Origin: a virus | Virus record (IMG/VR): IMGVR_UViG_3300020020_000098 | Coordinates: 1-38,836 of that record | DNA: 38,836 nt | Strand: one strand, 5' to 3' | Part shown: positions 1 through 5,724 of the stretch, piece by piece | How the letters are laid out: every line of letters starts with the position of its first letter | Position numbering within the stretch: position 1 is the stretch's first letter | Notes under the pieces: model-generated | What the model was told of the DNA's origin: nothing | What the model saw: the letters and a program-made list of their open reading frames with translations, nothing else | Databases searched by the model: none | Position numbers and translations under genes: made by a program

Positions 1-65
1 GTTAGGACCCTTCGACGCGCAGCGATTGCGAGGCCCCCCCTCACTCGAGCTCGGCTTCGGCCTCG

Positions 66-473
66 TCACCAGTCGTCTCCCTTCCGAGGCTCGCGTCCGA
101 ATCCGCCCTCGCTCTTGATGTTCTTTCTGCGGTTGCAATTGCCGCAGAGCGACTGGAGGTTCGCGCCGTCGTAGTGCCTGCCGCCGGCGCGGAGCGCGCG
201 AATGTGGTCGACGCAGGCGGCGAGCTCGCGACGCCCCAGCGCGGTGCACGACGAGTGCTCGGCGTACCGGACGCCGTCGACGCGTTGCCCGCACCACGGG
301 AACCGCGCGAGCCAGCGCCGGGCGAAGTCGGCCCACTTGGTGTCGTAGCCGCGCTTCGCGGCGCTCGGACGCCGCGCGTCGCTCTCCTGGTCGCGGCGGC
401 GCTTACACGTCGGGCAGCGGCCGCGCATGATCGCGCCGCACCTGGCGCACGGGCGAGGAGGGGCGAGGGCCAT
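66..473 (-). CDS. HNH endonuclease with N-terminal zinc ribbon
   Basis: A 135-residue HNH nuclease, a family that cleaves or nicks DNA using one metal ion. Zinc-ligand pairs C9/C12 and C20/C23 form an N-terminal ribbon. The nuclease core follows with VDHI (residues 88-91), N105 in an LQSLC stretch and the C110/C113 pair, which is the usual beta-beta-alpha-metal layout. The start at 473 (MALAPP) is preferred over an upstream ATG because the zinc ribbon begins there and the upstream extension is low-complexity. It lies at the 3' end of the early operon. In many HK97-like phages an HNH gene lies beside the terminase and aids packaging. Here TerS is some 32 kb away in this linearisation, so a packaging role is less obvious. 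The family assignment is firm and the role is inferred. Confidence 0.85.
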   Translation of the reverse strand: MALAPPRPCARCGAIMRGRCPTCKRRRDQESDARRPSAAKRGYDTKWADFARRWLARFPWCGQRVDGVRYAEHSSCTALGRRELAACVDHIRALRAGGRHYDGANLQSLCGNCNRRKNIKSEGGFGREPRKGDDW

Positions 474-498
474 GGCGTCAGCCTGATCGACTCGCCCA

Positions 499-696
499 TC
501 ACCGAAGCTTCGGGAACGTCGGGATCGCGGCGTGCCCGAGGAGCACGGCAAGGATCCAGAGCACGATCACGGCGACGCACACGACGACGATCACGTCTCG
601 GAACGGCGCCGCCATCGGTACGTATTTCGTCACGAGGTAGACGAGAAACCCGACGAGCGCGATCGAGAGCACAAAGACGATCAGACTTTCGAGCAT
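499..696 (-). CDS. Small two-helix membrane protein (holin candidate)
   Basis: A 65-residue protein with two hydrophobic helices (about residues 3-25 and 37-57). They are joined by a short polar turn containing K24, P27 and R33. The size and hairpin topology fit a small holin or pinholin, and also a family of small bacterial membrane proteins of unknown role. It sits directly upstream (transcriptionally) of the HNH gene and downstream of the KGG-repeat gene. No endolysin or spanin lies beside it, which weakens the lysis reading. Being a real gene is well supported by composition, because the antisense frames here are Arg/Ala-rich shadows. Function is an inference from topology only. Confidence 0.65.
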   Translation of the reverse strand: MLESLIVFVLSIALVGFLVYLVTKYVPMAAPFRDVIVVVCVAVIVLWILAVLLGHAAIPTFPKLR

Positions 697-772
697 GGCG
701 TAAGCCTTTCGTTGCGGGCTGCCGTGTTACTCGTCGTCGAGGAGCGAGCACCCTCCTCGAGCACGAAGGCGT

Positions 773-985
773 TCACGATTCGACCTTCCCGTCACCCTCG
801 GGCACGGGCGCCTGGCGGCCGCGGCCGCCGCGGGACATCGAGCCGCCCTTGCGCCCGGCGTCCTGCGCCTCCCGCGTATTCCATTCGTGCGCGGTGCCGC
901 GCGCGTGGGCGGCGATCCCGCCCTTCCTCGCGATCTCGCGCTGCTTGTCCTTGTTCATGCTGGCGAAGCCTCTTCCCGATGCCAT
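773..985 (-). CDS. KGG-repeat stress-type protein
   Basis: A 70-residue basic, Gly-rich protein with two copies of the KGG motif (ARKGG near residue 20 and GRKGG near residue 47). These motifs mark the KGG / conidiation-10-like stress-induced family (GsiB-type), small hydrophilic and probably disordered proteins linked to desiccation or general stress in bacteria. The start at 985 is chosen because AGGAG lies 7 bases upstream. Longer in-frame starts add a non-conserved Arg-rich leader. It stands among small early-operon genes. A phage-carried copy could serve the lysogen or pack with nucleic acid, but that is speculative. The family call rests on the repeated KGG motifs and size. Confidence 0.7.
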   Translation of the reverse strand: MASGRGFASMNKDKQREIARKGGIAAHARGTAHEWNTREAQDAGRKGGSMSRGGRGRQAPVPEGDGKVES

Positions 986-1026
986 CGGCGGATCTCCTGT
1001 GAACGTGTGTGTGAGCGCCGCTCGGG

Positions 1027-1278
1027 CTACGTCGCGAACCGGATGCAGCCCGAGGTACTGCACACGGCGCGAATCTGCCGACGCGTCGGGCTGCGGCGCG
1101 TGGTCTGGTACGCGATCGCCCCCGTGCGACAGACGGGGCACGGGATGACGCCGGAGCCGACGCCGGCGTCGCCGAGCGTCCGACGGGCGTCCTCCCCAAT
1201 TAGGCGCGCGACGGTGAGCAGCTCGGCGATCCGGCTCGTGTCTAGTTCATCCTCGAGCGGTTCTTGATCGATCGTCAT
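1027..1278 (-). CDS. Small zinc-ribbon protein
   Basis: An 83-residue protein. The first half is acidic and helical (residues 1-40). The second half carries a CPVC pair and a later C-x4-C pair (CSTSGC) in a basic setting, the layout of a small zinc ribbon. The start at 1278 forms a 4-base ATGA overlap with the stop of the preceding gene, which decides it over the much longer upstream reading. Such ribbons in phage early operons usually bind nucleic acid or regulate transcription, but no specific family is recognised. Confidence 0.6.
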   Translation of the reverse strand: MTIDQEPLEDELDTSRIAELLTVARLIGEDARRTLGDAGVGSGVIPCPVCRTGAIAYQTTRRSPTRRQIRAVCSTSGCIRFAT

Positions 1279-1532
1279 CGCTGGGGTTCCTCGCGTGGGG
1301 GTGTGGGCTCGCCGGGCTCGTAGTCGGTCCACTCGATCCCCGCGAGCGCTTCGAGAATCACGGCGCGCCCGCAGTCGCACGCCTGCACGACGAACAGGTG
1401 GGCATCGACGGTGCCCGTGTAGTGCAGCTCGGAGGCCCGGGGCCCGCGGCAGTGCCCGCACCGCCCGATCGCGCACGTGGCGAGGTGCCGCACATACTCG
1501 CCCGCGTGCTCGAGCGGGTTACGCGTGGCCAT
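1275..1532 (-). CDS. Small Cys/His-rich protein of unknown function
   Basis: An 85-residue protein with a C-x3-GRCGHC cluster (C20, C25, C28) and a later ACDCG pair (C52, C54), suggesting one bound zinc ion. The C-terminus is Pro/Glu-rich. It overlaps the following zinc-ribbon gene by ATGA and the preceding gene by 14 bases, so it is translationally coupled within the early operon. I do not recognise the family. Such compact Cys-rich proteins are common fillers of phage early operons. Confidence 0.55.
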   Translation of the reverse strand: MATRNPLEHAGEYVRHLATCAIGRCGHCRGPRASELHYTGTVDAHLFVVQACDCGRAVILEALAGIEWTDYEPGEPTPPREEPQR

Positions 1533-1743
1533 CGGGGCCCCCGCGCTCCGCCGCGATCACCTCGACCAGCGCCGTGTAACAGAACGTTTCGAAGTACTCG
1601 CCGGATTCGGGGCCGCCGAGCCGGAGAAAGAAGCGGAGGCCCCACACCAGGGCGGGCGGGTAGCCCGTCTCGAACGGGGGGACCTCCACTGCGGCCACGA
1701 ACGCGCCGCGGGCGGTGTTGAGGCGTGCGGTCATGCTGTCCAT
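1519..1743 (-). CDS. Hypothetical protein, early operon
   Basis: A 74-residue protein without a recognisable domain. Residues 18-45 are hydrophobic and aromatic (VEVPPFETGYPPALVWGLRF) but not long enough for a convincing membrane span. The start at 1743 has a strong GGAGG about 9 bases upstream, lying inside the end of the preceding gene. It overlaps the next gene by 14 bases. Coding is supported by the ribosome-binding site and the tight spacing. The function is unknown. Confidence 0.5.
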   Translation of the reverse strand: MDSMTARLNTARGAFVAAVEVPPFETGYPPALVWGLRFFLRLGGPESGEYFETFCYTALVEVIAAERGGPDGHA

Positions 1744-1746
1744 GGG

Positions 1747-2034
1747 CTAGATCCTCCCTTCGCGCGGTAGGCGTCGAATGTCGTACTGGAACGCCCGCAG
1801 CTCCTCGTGCATCGCGTCAATCCGGGCCACGCCGGCCGCCGACGAGTCGTCATCCGCGCCGCCGTGCACGAGGATCGAGAACGCCCCCAGCGCGCCGAGA
1901 TAGAACGCATGGCGCAGCACTTCGAGCGTGGCCGGATCGCACCGCCGTGCGTAGAGCGGGCGCAATTCGTGCCACGCGTCGAGCAGATTCGCCGCGTGCA
2001 CCACGCGGGCGCCGATCCCGGTCTCACTCGCCAT
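1747..2034 (-). CDS. Hypothetical protein, early operon
   Basis: A 95-residue protein, mostly helical by composition, with an Ala-rich middle (AFYLGALGAFSILVHGG) followed by a polar C-terminal helix. The start at 2034 overlaps the preceding gene by 11 bases. Upstream in-frame starts would add Arg-rich shadow sequence. There is no recognisable domain or catalytic motif. It is probably cotranscribed with its neighbours, and its function is unknown. Confidence 0.5.
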   Translation of the reverse strand: MASETGIGARVVHAANLLDAWHELRPLYARRCDPATLEVLRHAFYLGALGAFSILVHGGADDDSSAAGVARIDAMHEELRAFQYDIRRLPREGRI

Positions 2035-2332
2035 CGCTCGCCGTCTCCTCTCGAGGGGTGAACTTCCCGCACGCTGGCCAGCGCAGGCGCCAATCCGTCG
2101 CGGCGCTGCACGAGATCCGGAACCGCGTGCACTTCGGCCAGGAGCCATCGCCCCCGCCGGATCGGACGAGCGAGACGCACGCGCCGCACGTCGCCCCCTC
2201 GGGGCCAGCGCCGTACCGCCGGCGCATGATGTCGATCGTCTTCGCCCGGTGCGCCGTGGCTGCGTCTCGCGTCGTCGGCGCCCGTACGCCGTCATCGTCG
2301 GCGGGCGGCGTGAGCGCGAAGTCGTCGAGCAT
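2024..2332 (-). CDS. Small Cys-rich protein of unknown function
   Basis: A 102-residue protein with ATCGAC (a C-x2-C pair near residues 49-52) followed by KCTRF, SCSAA and PACGK. Four to five cysteines with aromatic neighbours suggest a zinc-bound fold. The N-terminus is acidic and polar. The start ATG at 2332 follows the stop of the upstream gene closely and has only a weak ribosome-binding site. It overlaps the downstream gene by 11 bases. No named family is recognised. The spacing of the cysteines is the only structural clue. Confidence 0.5.
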   Translation of the reverse strand: MLDDFALTPPADDDGVRAPTTRDAATAHRAKTIDIMRRRYGAGPEGATCGACVSLVRSGGGDGSWPKCTRFRISCSAATDWRLRWPACGKFTPREETASDGE

Positions 2333-2341
2333 GGGCGTCGC

Positions 2342-2893
2342 TCAGTGCGTCGCGCGCCGGTTCGAGCGCTTCGCCGGCGGCTCGTCGGCGTCGTCGTCGC
2401 CTTCGCCGCTCAGCGGCATCGGGATCTGGATTGTCGAGAGCGTCAACCGCAGCTCGGAGACTTCCCAGGCCGTGAGGAGCGCCGCCAGATCGCGCGCGTC
2501 GCCCCGCTCGAGCTCGTGCTGCGTCACGAATTCGAGCGCGAGATCGCGCTTCTCCTGATTCGGGCGCCAGACGCGCACCTTGACGATATCGGCGAGCGCG
2601 AGCTCCGCCGTCGGATCGACGTCGGGCGCGAGCGCGAGCGTCGCGGTGTAGCGCTCGTCGATCGGCTCGAACTTCACGTCGTGCACGCCCCAGAGGGGCA
2701 GCTTGTCGCGCCCGAAGCAGTGCCCGACGATCGGGAGCCGGATCTTGCTCGCGAGATCGTGCCCGAGCACCGGCACACGGAACGTGATCTGACACTGCCG
2801 CACGCGTTGAGAATCGCCGTCATCCGTCGCGACGTCGGCGATCCGCAGCGAGAGCCTTCGTAGTTGCACCGGCACGAGATCCACATCGAACAT
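2342..2893 (-). CDS. Hypothetical phage protein, 183 residues
   Basis: A 183-residue protein rich in beta-strand-type segments (QITFRVPVLGHDLASKIRL, LPLWGVHDVKFEPIDER) with an acidic, disordered C-terminal tail (GEGDDDADEPP) that becomes basic at the end. A near-consensus GGAGG lies 6 bases before the ATG at 2893, making this one of the best-supported starts in the early operon. The acidic tail and early position recall single-strand DNA-binding proteins, but no OB-fold signature is clear enough to claim it. I do not recognise the family. Confidence 0.55.
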   Translation of the reverse strand: MFDVDLVPVQLRRLSLRIADVATDDGDSQRVRQCQITFRVPVLGHDLASKIRLPIVGHCFGRDKLPLWGVHDVKFEPIDERYTATLALAPDVDPTAELALADIVKVRVWRPNQEKRDLALEFVTQHELERGDARDLAALLTAWEVSELRLTLSTIQIPMPLSGEGDDDADEPPAKRSNRRATH

Positions 2894-2923
2894 CAGAGCC
2901 CTCCGATCGTGTTGAACGTTGCG

Positions 2924-3382
2924 TTACTCCAGCCCGCGCGCCGCGAACGCCCGCCGCAGCATCGCCAGGGCGATCCCGTCGCGGACGGCCGTCGTCGTCG
3001 CGTGCAGCACGATCCAGCCGGCGAGCTGCGCCTCGTTCGCCTTCTCGTGATCGAGCTGCAACCCGGCCCCCGTGTTGTGTCGCCCACCGACACGGATCCG
3101 CGTGCCGGGCTTGATCACGACGTTGGCGCCCTTCCGATGCTCGACGCCGCGCTCGATCGTGATCAGGCGCCCGTGCGCCCCACCATCGATCTCCATCGCG
3201 ATCTTGAGCGCCGGCCAGGCGAAGTCGAAGCGCCACATCCGATCGCAGAACCGATACTCGGCTTCCCACGCCGGGATCCGCTCGCGTTCGAGGATGTCGA
3301 CGAACGAGATCTCGCCCTGGCGCGTCTGCCGTCGATACGCGAAGAGGGCCGGTGACGACGAGGACGACGCGCGGCGCGCCAC
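2924..3382 (-). CDS. DUF559/Vsr-like PD-(D/E)XK endonuclease
   Basis: A 152-residue nuclease-like protein. The core is FRFDFAWPALKIAMEIDGGAHG-like: D53 in the RFDFAWP strand, then E64-x-D66 in MEIDGGAH. This is the arrangement of DUF559 and very-short-patch-repair-type endonucleases (restriction-endonuclease fold, metal-dependent DNA cleavage). The HEKANEAQLAGWIVLHAT segment near residues 112-129 fits the family's final strand. Translation starts at GTG, which shares bases with the TAG of the preceding gene. It may act as a structure-specific nuclease in replication or recombination, since phages often place such enzymes in this position. The family call is good; substrate unknown. Confidence 0.75.
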   Translation of the reverse strand: MARRASSSSSPALFAYRRQTRQGEISFVDILERERIPAWEAEYRFCDRMWRFDFAWPALKIAMEIDGGAHGRLITIERGVEHRKGANVVIKPGTRIRVGGRHNTGAGLQLDHEKANEAQLAGWIVLHATTTAVRDGIALAMLRRAFAARGLE

Positions 3383-3900
3383 TACCGGTCGCCCTCCCGT
3401 GCCCAGCGCACGAAGATCGCGCCTCCCGGGTTAGCGCTCATGCCGTGATCCCCCTCGTGCCCCGCGGGCCGGTTGCACACGAGCGCTCGGAGCCCCGAGC
3501 CGCGCCTTGAGGCGCCGCACGCGCTCGACGTCGTCGACGCGAGGTGCTCGATCGACGTCCACTGCGACGGCGCCTGGGCCGCTGGGCGATGGCGGATCGT
3601 CGGATCGAAATGGGGCGTCGGCGCCGGCGCGAGGGACGCCGTGATCGGCGTCCACAGCCACGCGCCGCGAGGATTGCGTTGGCGCCGCGCGCTTATCTCG
3701 CTCGCCTTGATTGCGCGATCGAGCTGCGCCGGGTGCGGGAGGCGGAACCCGAGCGCGAGGATCCGATCGACGATCGCCCCCTTCCAATCGGCGAACGTCT
3801 CGACGTGTCCGAGTTGCTCCGTCGCGATCGCGCAGAGGCGTGGCCACGTGATCGGCTCGCGATCGCGCAGCGCCGGCGATCGGCGTGATCTCGTGCTCAT
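3382..3900 (-). CDS. Hypothetical replication-region protein with C-terminal Cys/His motif
   Basis: A 172-residue protein just downstream of the replication gene. Residues 17-70 form a helical segment (ITWPRLCAIATEQLGHVETFADWKGAIVDR). The C-terminus has C-NRPAGHEGDH followed by W, a C-x4-GH-x2-DH motif seen in many small phage proteins. GAGGAG lies 7 bases before the ATG at 3900, strong support for this start. Unusually, 470 bases also lie within the open frame of the DUF1376 gene on the same strand. Composition says this frame is the coding one in the overlap. It could be a helicase-loader substitute, but there is no P-loop, so the function is unknown. Confidence 0.6.
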   Translation of the reverse strand: MSTRSRRSPALRDREPITWPRLCAIATEQLGHVETFADWKGAIVDRILALGFRLPHPAQLDRAIKASEISARRQRNPRGAWLWTPITASLAPAPTPHFDPTIRHRPAAQAPSQWTSIEHLASTTSSACGASRRGSGLRALVCNRPAGHEGDHGMSANPGGAIFVRWAREGDR

Positions 3901-4504
3901 CGCCGTTCTCCTCGGGTATGGATTCTTGGGGGTTTTCCACAGGACTGTGGAAATCTCCGCGCGTCAGCGCGGTAGTTCTTCCCTCGATAGAGCTCGTACG
4001 TACCGAAGTACTCGGACGATCGGGATCAGTACCAGGGTGTACGTACGTACTTTGAAGGATAGCTATCGGTTTTTCGATGCTTGGGCATGCCATCCGCGCC
4101 CGTTTGCGCGATGCCCGGGCATCGTCGACGGCGCCTGAGGTGGTCGTCGGCTTTCGCCAGCGCACCGCGGCGCCGGCGCGGCCCTTTCGCGCCGCGCGCT
4201 CAATACGTTGGCGCACGTTGGCGCGCTCTACTTCGAGCCGCGGGTTTCGCCACAACCCATCAGCTGGCGACTGTTGGAATTTTGCACTGAGGCGCGGCCA
4301 AGCTCTTGCGAGTCGCCAACGCGAGAGATGTGCAATTTTTGACAACTGACTTACATGAGTCGGCAGCCCGCCGTGCGTCCATTGGTGACAGAGGAGGAGG
4401 AAGTACGCGCCGACTTCCTCGGTCGTGAAGTGCACCGTCCCGCCGAGAAAATCGTTGGGGTAGAACGGGAAGTACGGGAACGGCAGCGACAGGTCGGGGT
4501 CCAC
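3431..4504 (-). CDS. DUF1376 (YdaU-type) replication protein
   Basis: This gene encodes a DUF1376-family protein. Family members stand at the replication-initiator position of many phages, next to helicase loaders. The signature is the N-terminus: PFPYFPFYPNDFLGGT, then EEVGAYFLLLCHQW (residues 6-45), followed by a winged-helix-like segment to about residue 85 and a basic stretch. The start is GTG at 4504 with GGAG 8 bases upstream. A longer ATG reading extends into the antisense-like shadow of the neighbour. The frame stays open to 3431, but the last ~157 residues (beyond 3900) are Arg/Pro-rich and overlap another gene, so the true end may differ or a frameshift may be present. It holds an origin-like element internally. 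Confidence 0.75.
   Translation of the reverse strand: MDPDLSLPFPYFPFYPNDFLGGTVHFTTEEVGAYFLLLCHQWTHGGLPTHVSQLSKIAHLSRWRLARAWPRLSAKFQQSPADGLWRNPRLEVERANVRQRIERAARKGRAGAAVRWRKPTTTSGAVDDARASRKRARMACPSIEKPIAILQSTYVHPGTDPDRPSTSVRTSSIEGRTTALTRGDFHSPVENPQESIPEENGDEHEITPIAGAARSRADHVATPLRDRDGATRTRRDVRRLEGGDRRSDPRARVPPPAPGAARSRNQGERDKRAAPTQSSRRVAVDADHGVPRAGADAPFRSDDPPSPSGPGAVAVDVDRAPRVDDVERVRRLKARLGAPSARVQPARGARGGSRHER
3933..4050. other. Candidate replication origin inside the DUF1376 gene
   Basis: At 3933-3941 TTTTCCACA matches the relaxed DnaA-box consensus. Its mirror image (tgtggaaat, 3946-3954) lies 4 bases away, and together they make a perfect 9+2+9 palindrome at 3934-3953. Then 3996-4050 holds seven GTAC tetramers, including GTACGTACGTAC at 4039-4050 and CGTACGTACC at 3995-4004. 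This patch is visibly AT-richer than the surrounding genome. Lambda-like phages place the origin inside the initiator gene, so an origin is plausible. It is a pattern-based inference only. Confidence 0.4.
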
Positions 4505-4506
4505 GG

Positions 4507-4665
4507 TTAGTACTCCTCGCGATCGCGACGGGTCGCCCTCGGGCGTCCGTCGTGCGCGTAACAGATCAGGAACGCGGCGCCGGCGAGGAGCAGCGCGCAG
4601 AGCCCCGCGAGCGCGCGCCGAATGAGCCGAAGAACGTGCACCATCTCGCGTCCCCATGCGATCAC
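4507..4665 (-). CDS. Small single-span membrane protein
   Basis: A 52-residue protein with one hydrophobic helix (ALAGLCALLLAGAAFLICYA), a basic N-terminal flank (RLIRR) and a charged tail ending RRDREEY, so the tail is probably cytoplasmic or periplasmic depending on insertion. The GTG at 4665 overlaps the stop of the DUF4406 gene by GTGA, the coupling used throughout this operon. An internal ATG at 4644 is an alternative start. It ends 2 bases before the DUF1376 start codon. The function is unknown. A role in lysis or superinfection exclusion would be guesswork. Confidence 0.5.
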   Translation of the reverse strand: MIAWGREMVHVLRLIRRALAGLCALLLAGAAFLICYAHDGRPRATRRDREEY

Positions 4666-5015
4666 CGCAGCACGACGGCGCCCGCTGTGAGCCAGGCGTG
4701 CAGCGCGTCGAGCGTCTCGAAGACGGGGATCCCGCGGCTCTCCGCGAAGGCGCGCTCCTCCGTCGCCCCCCGCGACCGGCGCCAATCCTCGGTGAGCAGC
4801 ACGGCATCGCAGCGCGCGACGAGCTCGAGATCGCCGGCGTACCACGTCGCGTCGTGCATCGCGCCGTGGAAAAACCGCGTGTTCGCGTGCGGACAGAGGG
4901 CGACGGCGCCGAGCTGCCAGACGGCGAGCGCGAGCCGCTCGGCGCGGCGGATGTTCTCCTCGATCGCCCAGGCCGAGGCGCCCTGATACGGGCCGGCGAT
5001 ATACACGACGGTCAC
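4662..5015 (-). CDS. DUF4406 nucleoside 2-deoxyribosyltransferase-like protein
   Basis: A 117-residue protein of the DUF4406 / nucleoside 2-deoxyribosyltransferase-like fold. YIAGPY at residues 5-10 is the nucleotide-binding loop, followed by NIRRAERLALAVWQLGAVALCPH, then DAVLLTEDWRRSRGATEERAFAESRGIPVF, the typical DAVLLL-x-GW-S-G-E segment with E in the catalytic position. Enzymes of this fold transfer deoxyribose between bases. The phage members have no firmly known substrate and may salvage nucleotides or bind cyclic or modified nucleotides. The start is GTG at 5015, overlapping the upstream stop by GTGA. It sits two genes downstream of the PD-(D/E)XK candidate and near the methyltransferase. 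Confidence 0.75.
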   Translation of the reverse strand: MTVVYIAGPYQGASAWAIEENIRRAERLALAVWQLGAVALCPHANTRFFHGAMHDATWYAGDLELVARCDAVLLTEDWRRSRGATEERAFAESRGIPVFETLDALHAWLTAGAVVLR

Positions 5016-5227
5016 GACTCGCGCTCCCGGGCGCCGAGGATTCGCACCGAGGCGCTCGAGCCCGTGCGTACCACGTGGAGGGTTGAGCCAATGTCGGCGT
5101 CGCGTATCCCCTGCGCGCGGAGATCGGCGACGACGTCGGCCGGCGGCGTGTCGCTCGCATAGACGAACGTGCGCCCGTCGCGGAGTCGGATCGTGACGGT
5201 GCCGGGTTGGTACGCCGCGAGCGTCAC
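5012..5227 (-). CDS. Hypothetical small protein
   Basis: A 71-residue protein. The N-terminal half is predicted beta (GTVTIRLRDGRTFVYAS). The second half is VVADLRAQGIRDADIGSTLHVV, helical, ending in RILGARERES. The GTG at 5227 forms a GTGA overlap with the preceding stop and fits the operon's coupling pattern. A GTG at 5242 would give five more residues. There is no recognisable family. The beta-hairpin plus helix could be a small nucleic-acid or protein adaptor. Confidence 0.5.
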   Translation of the reverse strand: MTLAAYQPGTVTIRLRDGRTFVYASDTPPADVVADLRAQGIRDADIGSTLHVVRTGSSASVRILGARERES

Positions 5228-5724
5228 GATCGCCCCTTCCACGGGATATCAGCCGCGGTGAGCGCCCGCGCCGGATCCGCGGGCCGCGGCGTGGCACTCG
5301 CGGCGGCGGTGGCGTGGCGCGCCTGGTCGCCTCGCTGCTTTTGCCGATAGAGCAGGACGCAGAAGTCGATCAGCATGCCGCGGGTGGGCACGCCGCCGTC
5401 CTCCTCTTCCACGGGGCGTGAGCTGGGGTCGGTGAGCATCTGCCGCAGGAGCTCGGTGGGGATGGCCACGTGGCAGCCGGTGTCGCCGATCACGAAGCAC
5501 CAGAGCGCCGCGGTCGTCACGTTGATGCCGCTCGGCGTGTAGTAGCCGCGCCGCCCCGGGTCGCTGTCCGTTTCGACGTACAGCTTGTGATCGAGATACC
5601 GCTTGCGCTTCGTTTCCACCTGGGCGTTCCCGCTGGCGACCCACTCCAGGAAGTCGTTGATCTGGAGCTCGCCCTGCACGCCGTACTTCAGATCGCGATC
5701 GAAGCGGGGTTCGGCTTTGCTCAT
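5224..5724 (-). CDS. Putative PD-(D/E)XK-fold phage protein
   Basis: A 166-residue protein. Residues 14-50 read KYGVQGELQINDFLEW, then QVETKRKRYLDHKLYVE. An early Glu (E19) followed by E37-x-K39 and a conserved K-R-Y-x-D-x-x-L-Y-V-E strand resembles small phage endonucleases of the restriction-endonuclease fold. The middle acidic Asp of the usual motif is not obvious. The remainder (ALWCFVIGDTGCHVAIPTELLRQML) looks like the structured end of such a fold, followed by an Ala/Pro-rich tail. Its ATG overlaps the stop of the MT-A70 gene by ATGA. It may process branched DNA together with the recombination block upstream. The fold assignment is tentative. Confidence 0.5.
   Translation of the reverse strand: MSKAEPRFDRDLKYGVQGELQINDFLEWVASGNAQVETKRKRYLDHKLYVETDSDPGRRGYYTPSGINVTTAALWCFVIGDTGCHVAIPTELLRQMLTDPSSRPVEEEDGGVPTRGMLIDFCVLLYRQKQRGDQARHATAAASATPRPADPARALTAADIPWKGRS

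Noticed and set aside
41-751. 236-residue minus-strand frame across the HNH and two-TM genes
   Set aside because: Arg/Ala/Ser-rich shadow; crosses two recognised genes in another frame.
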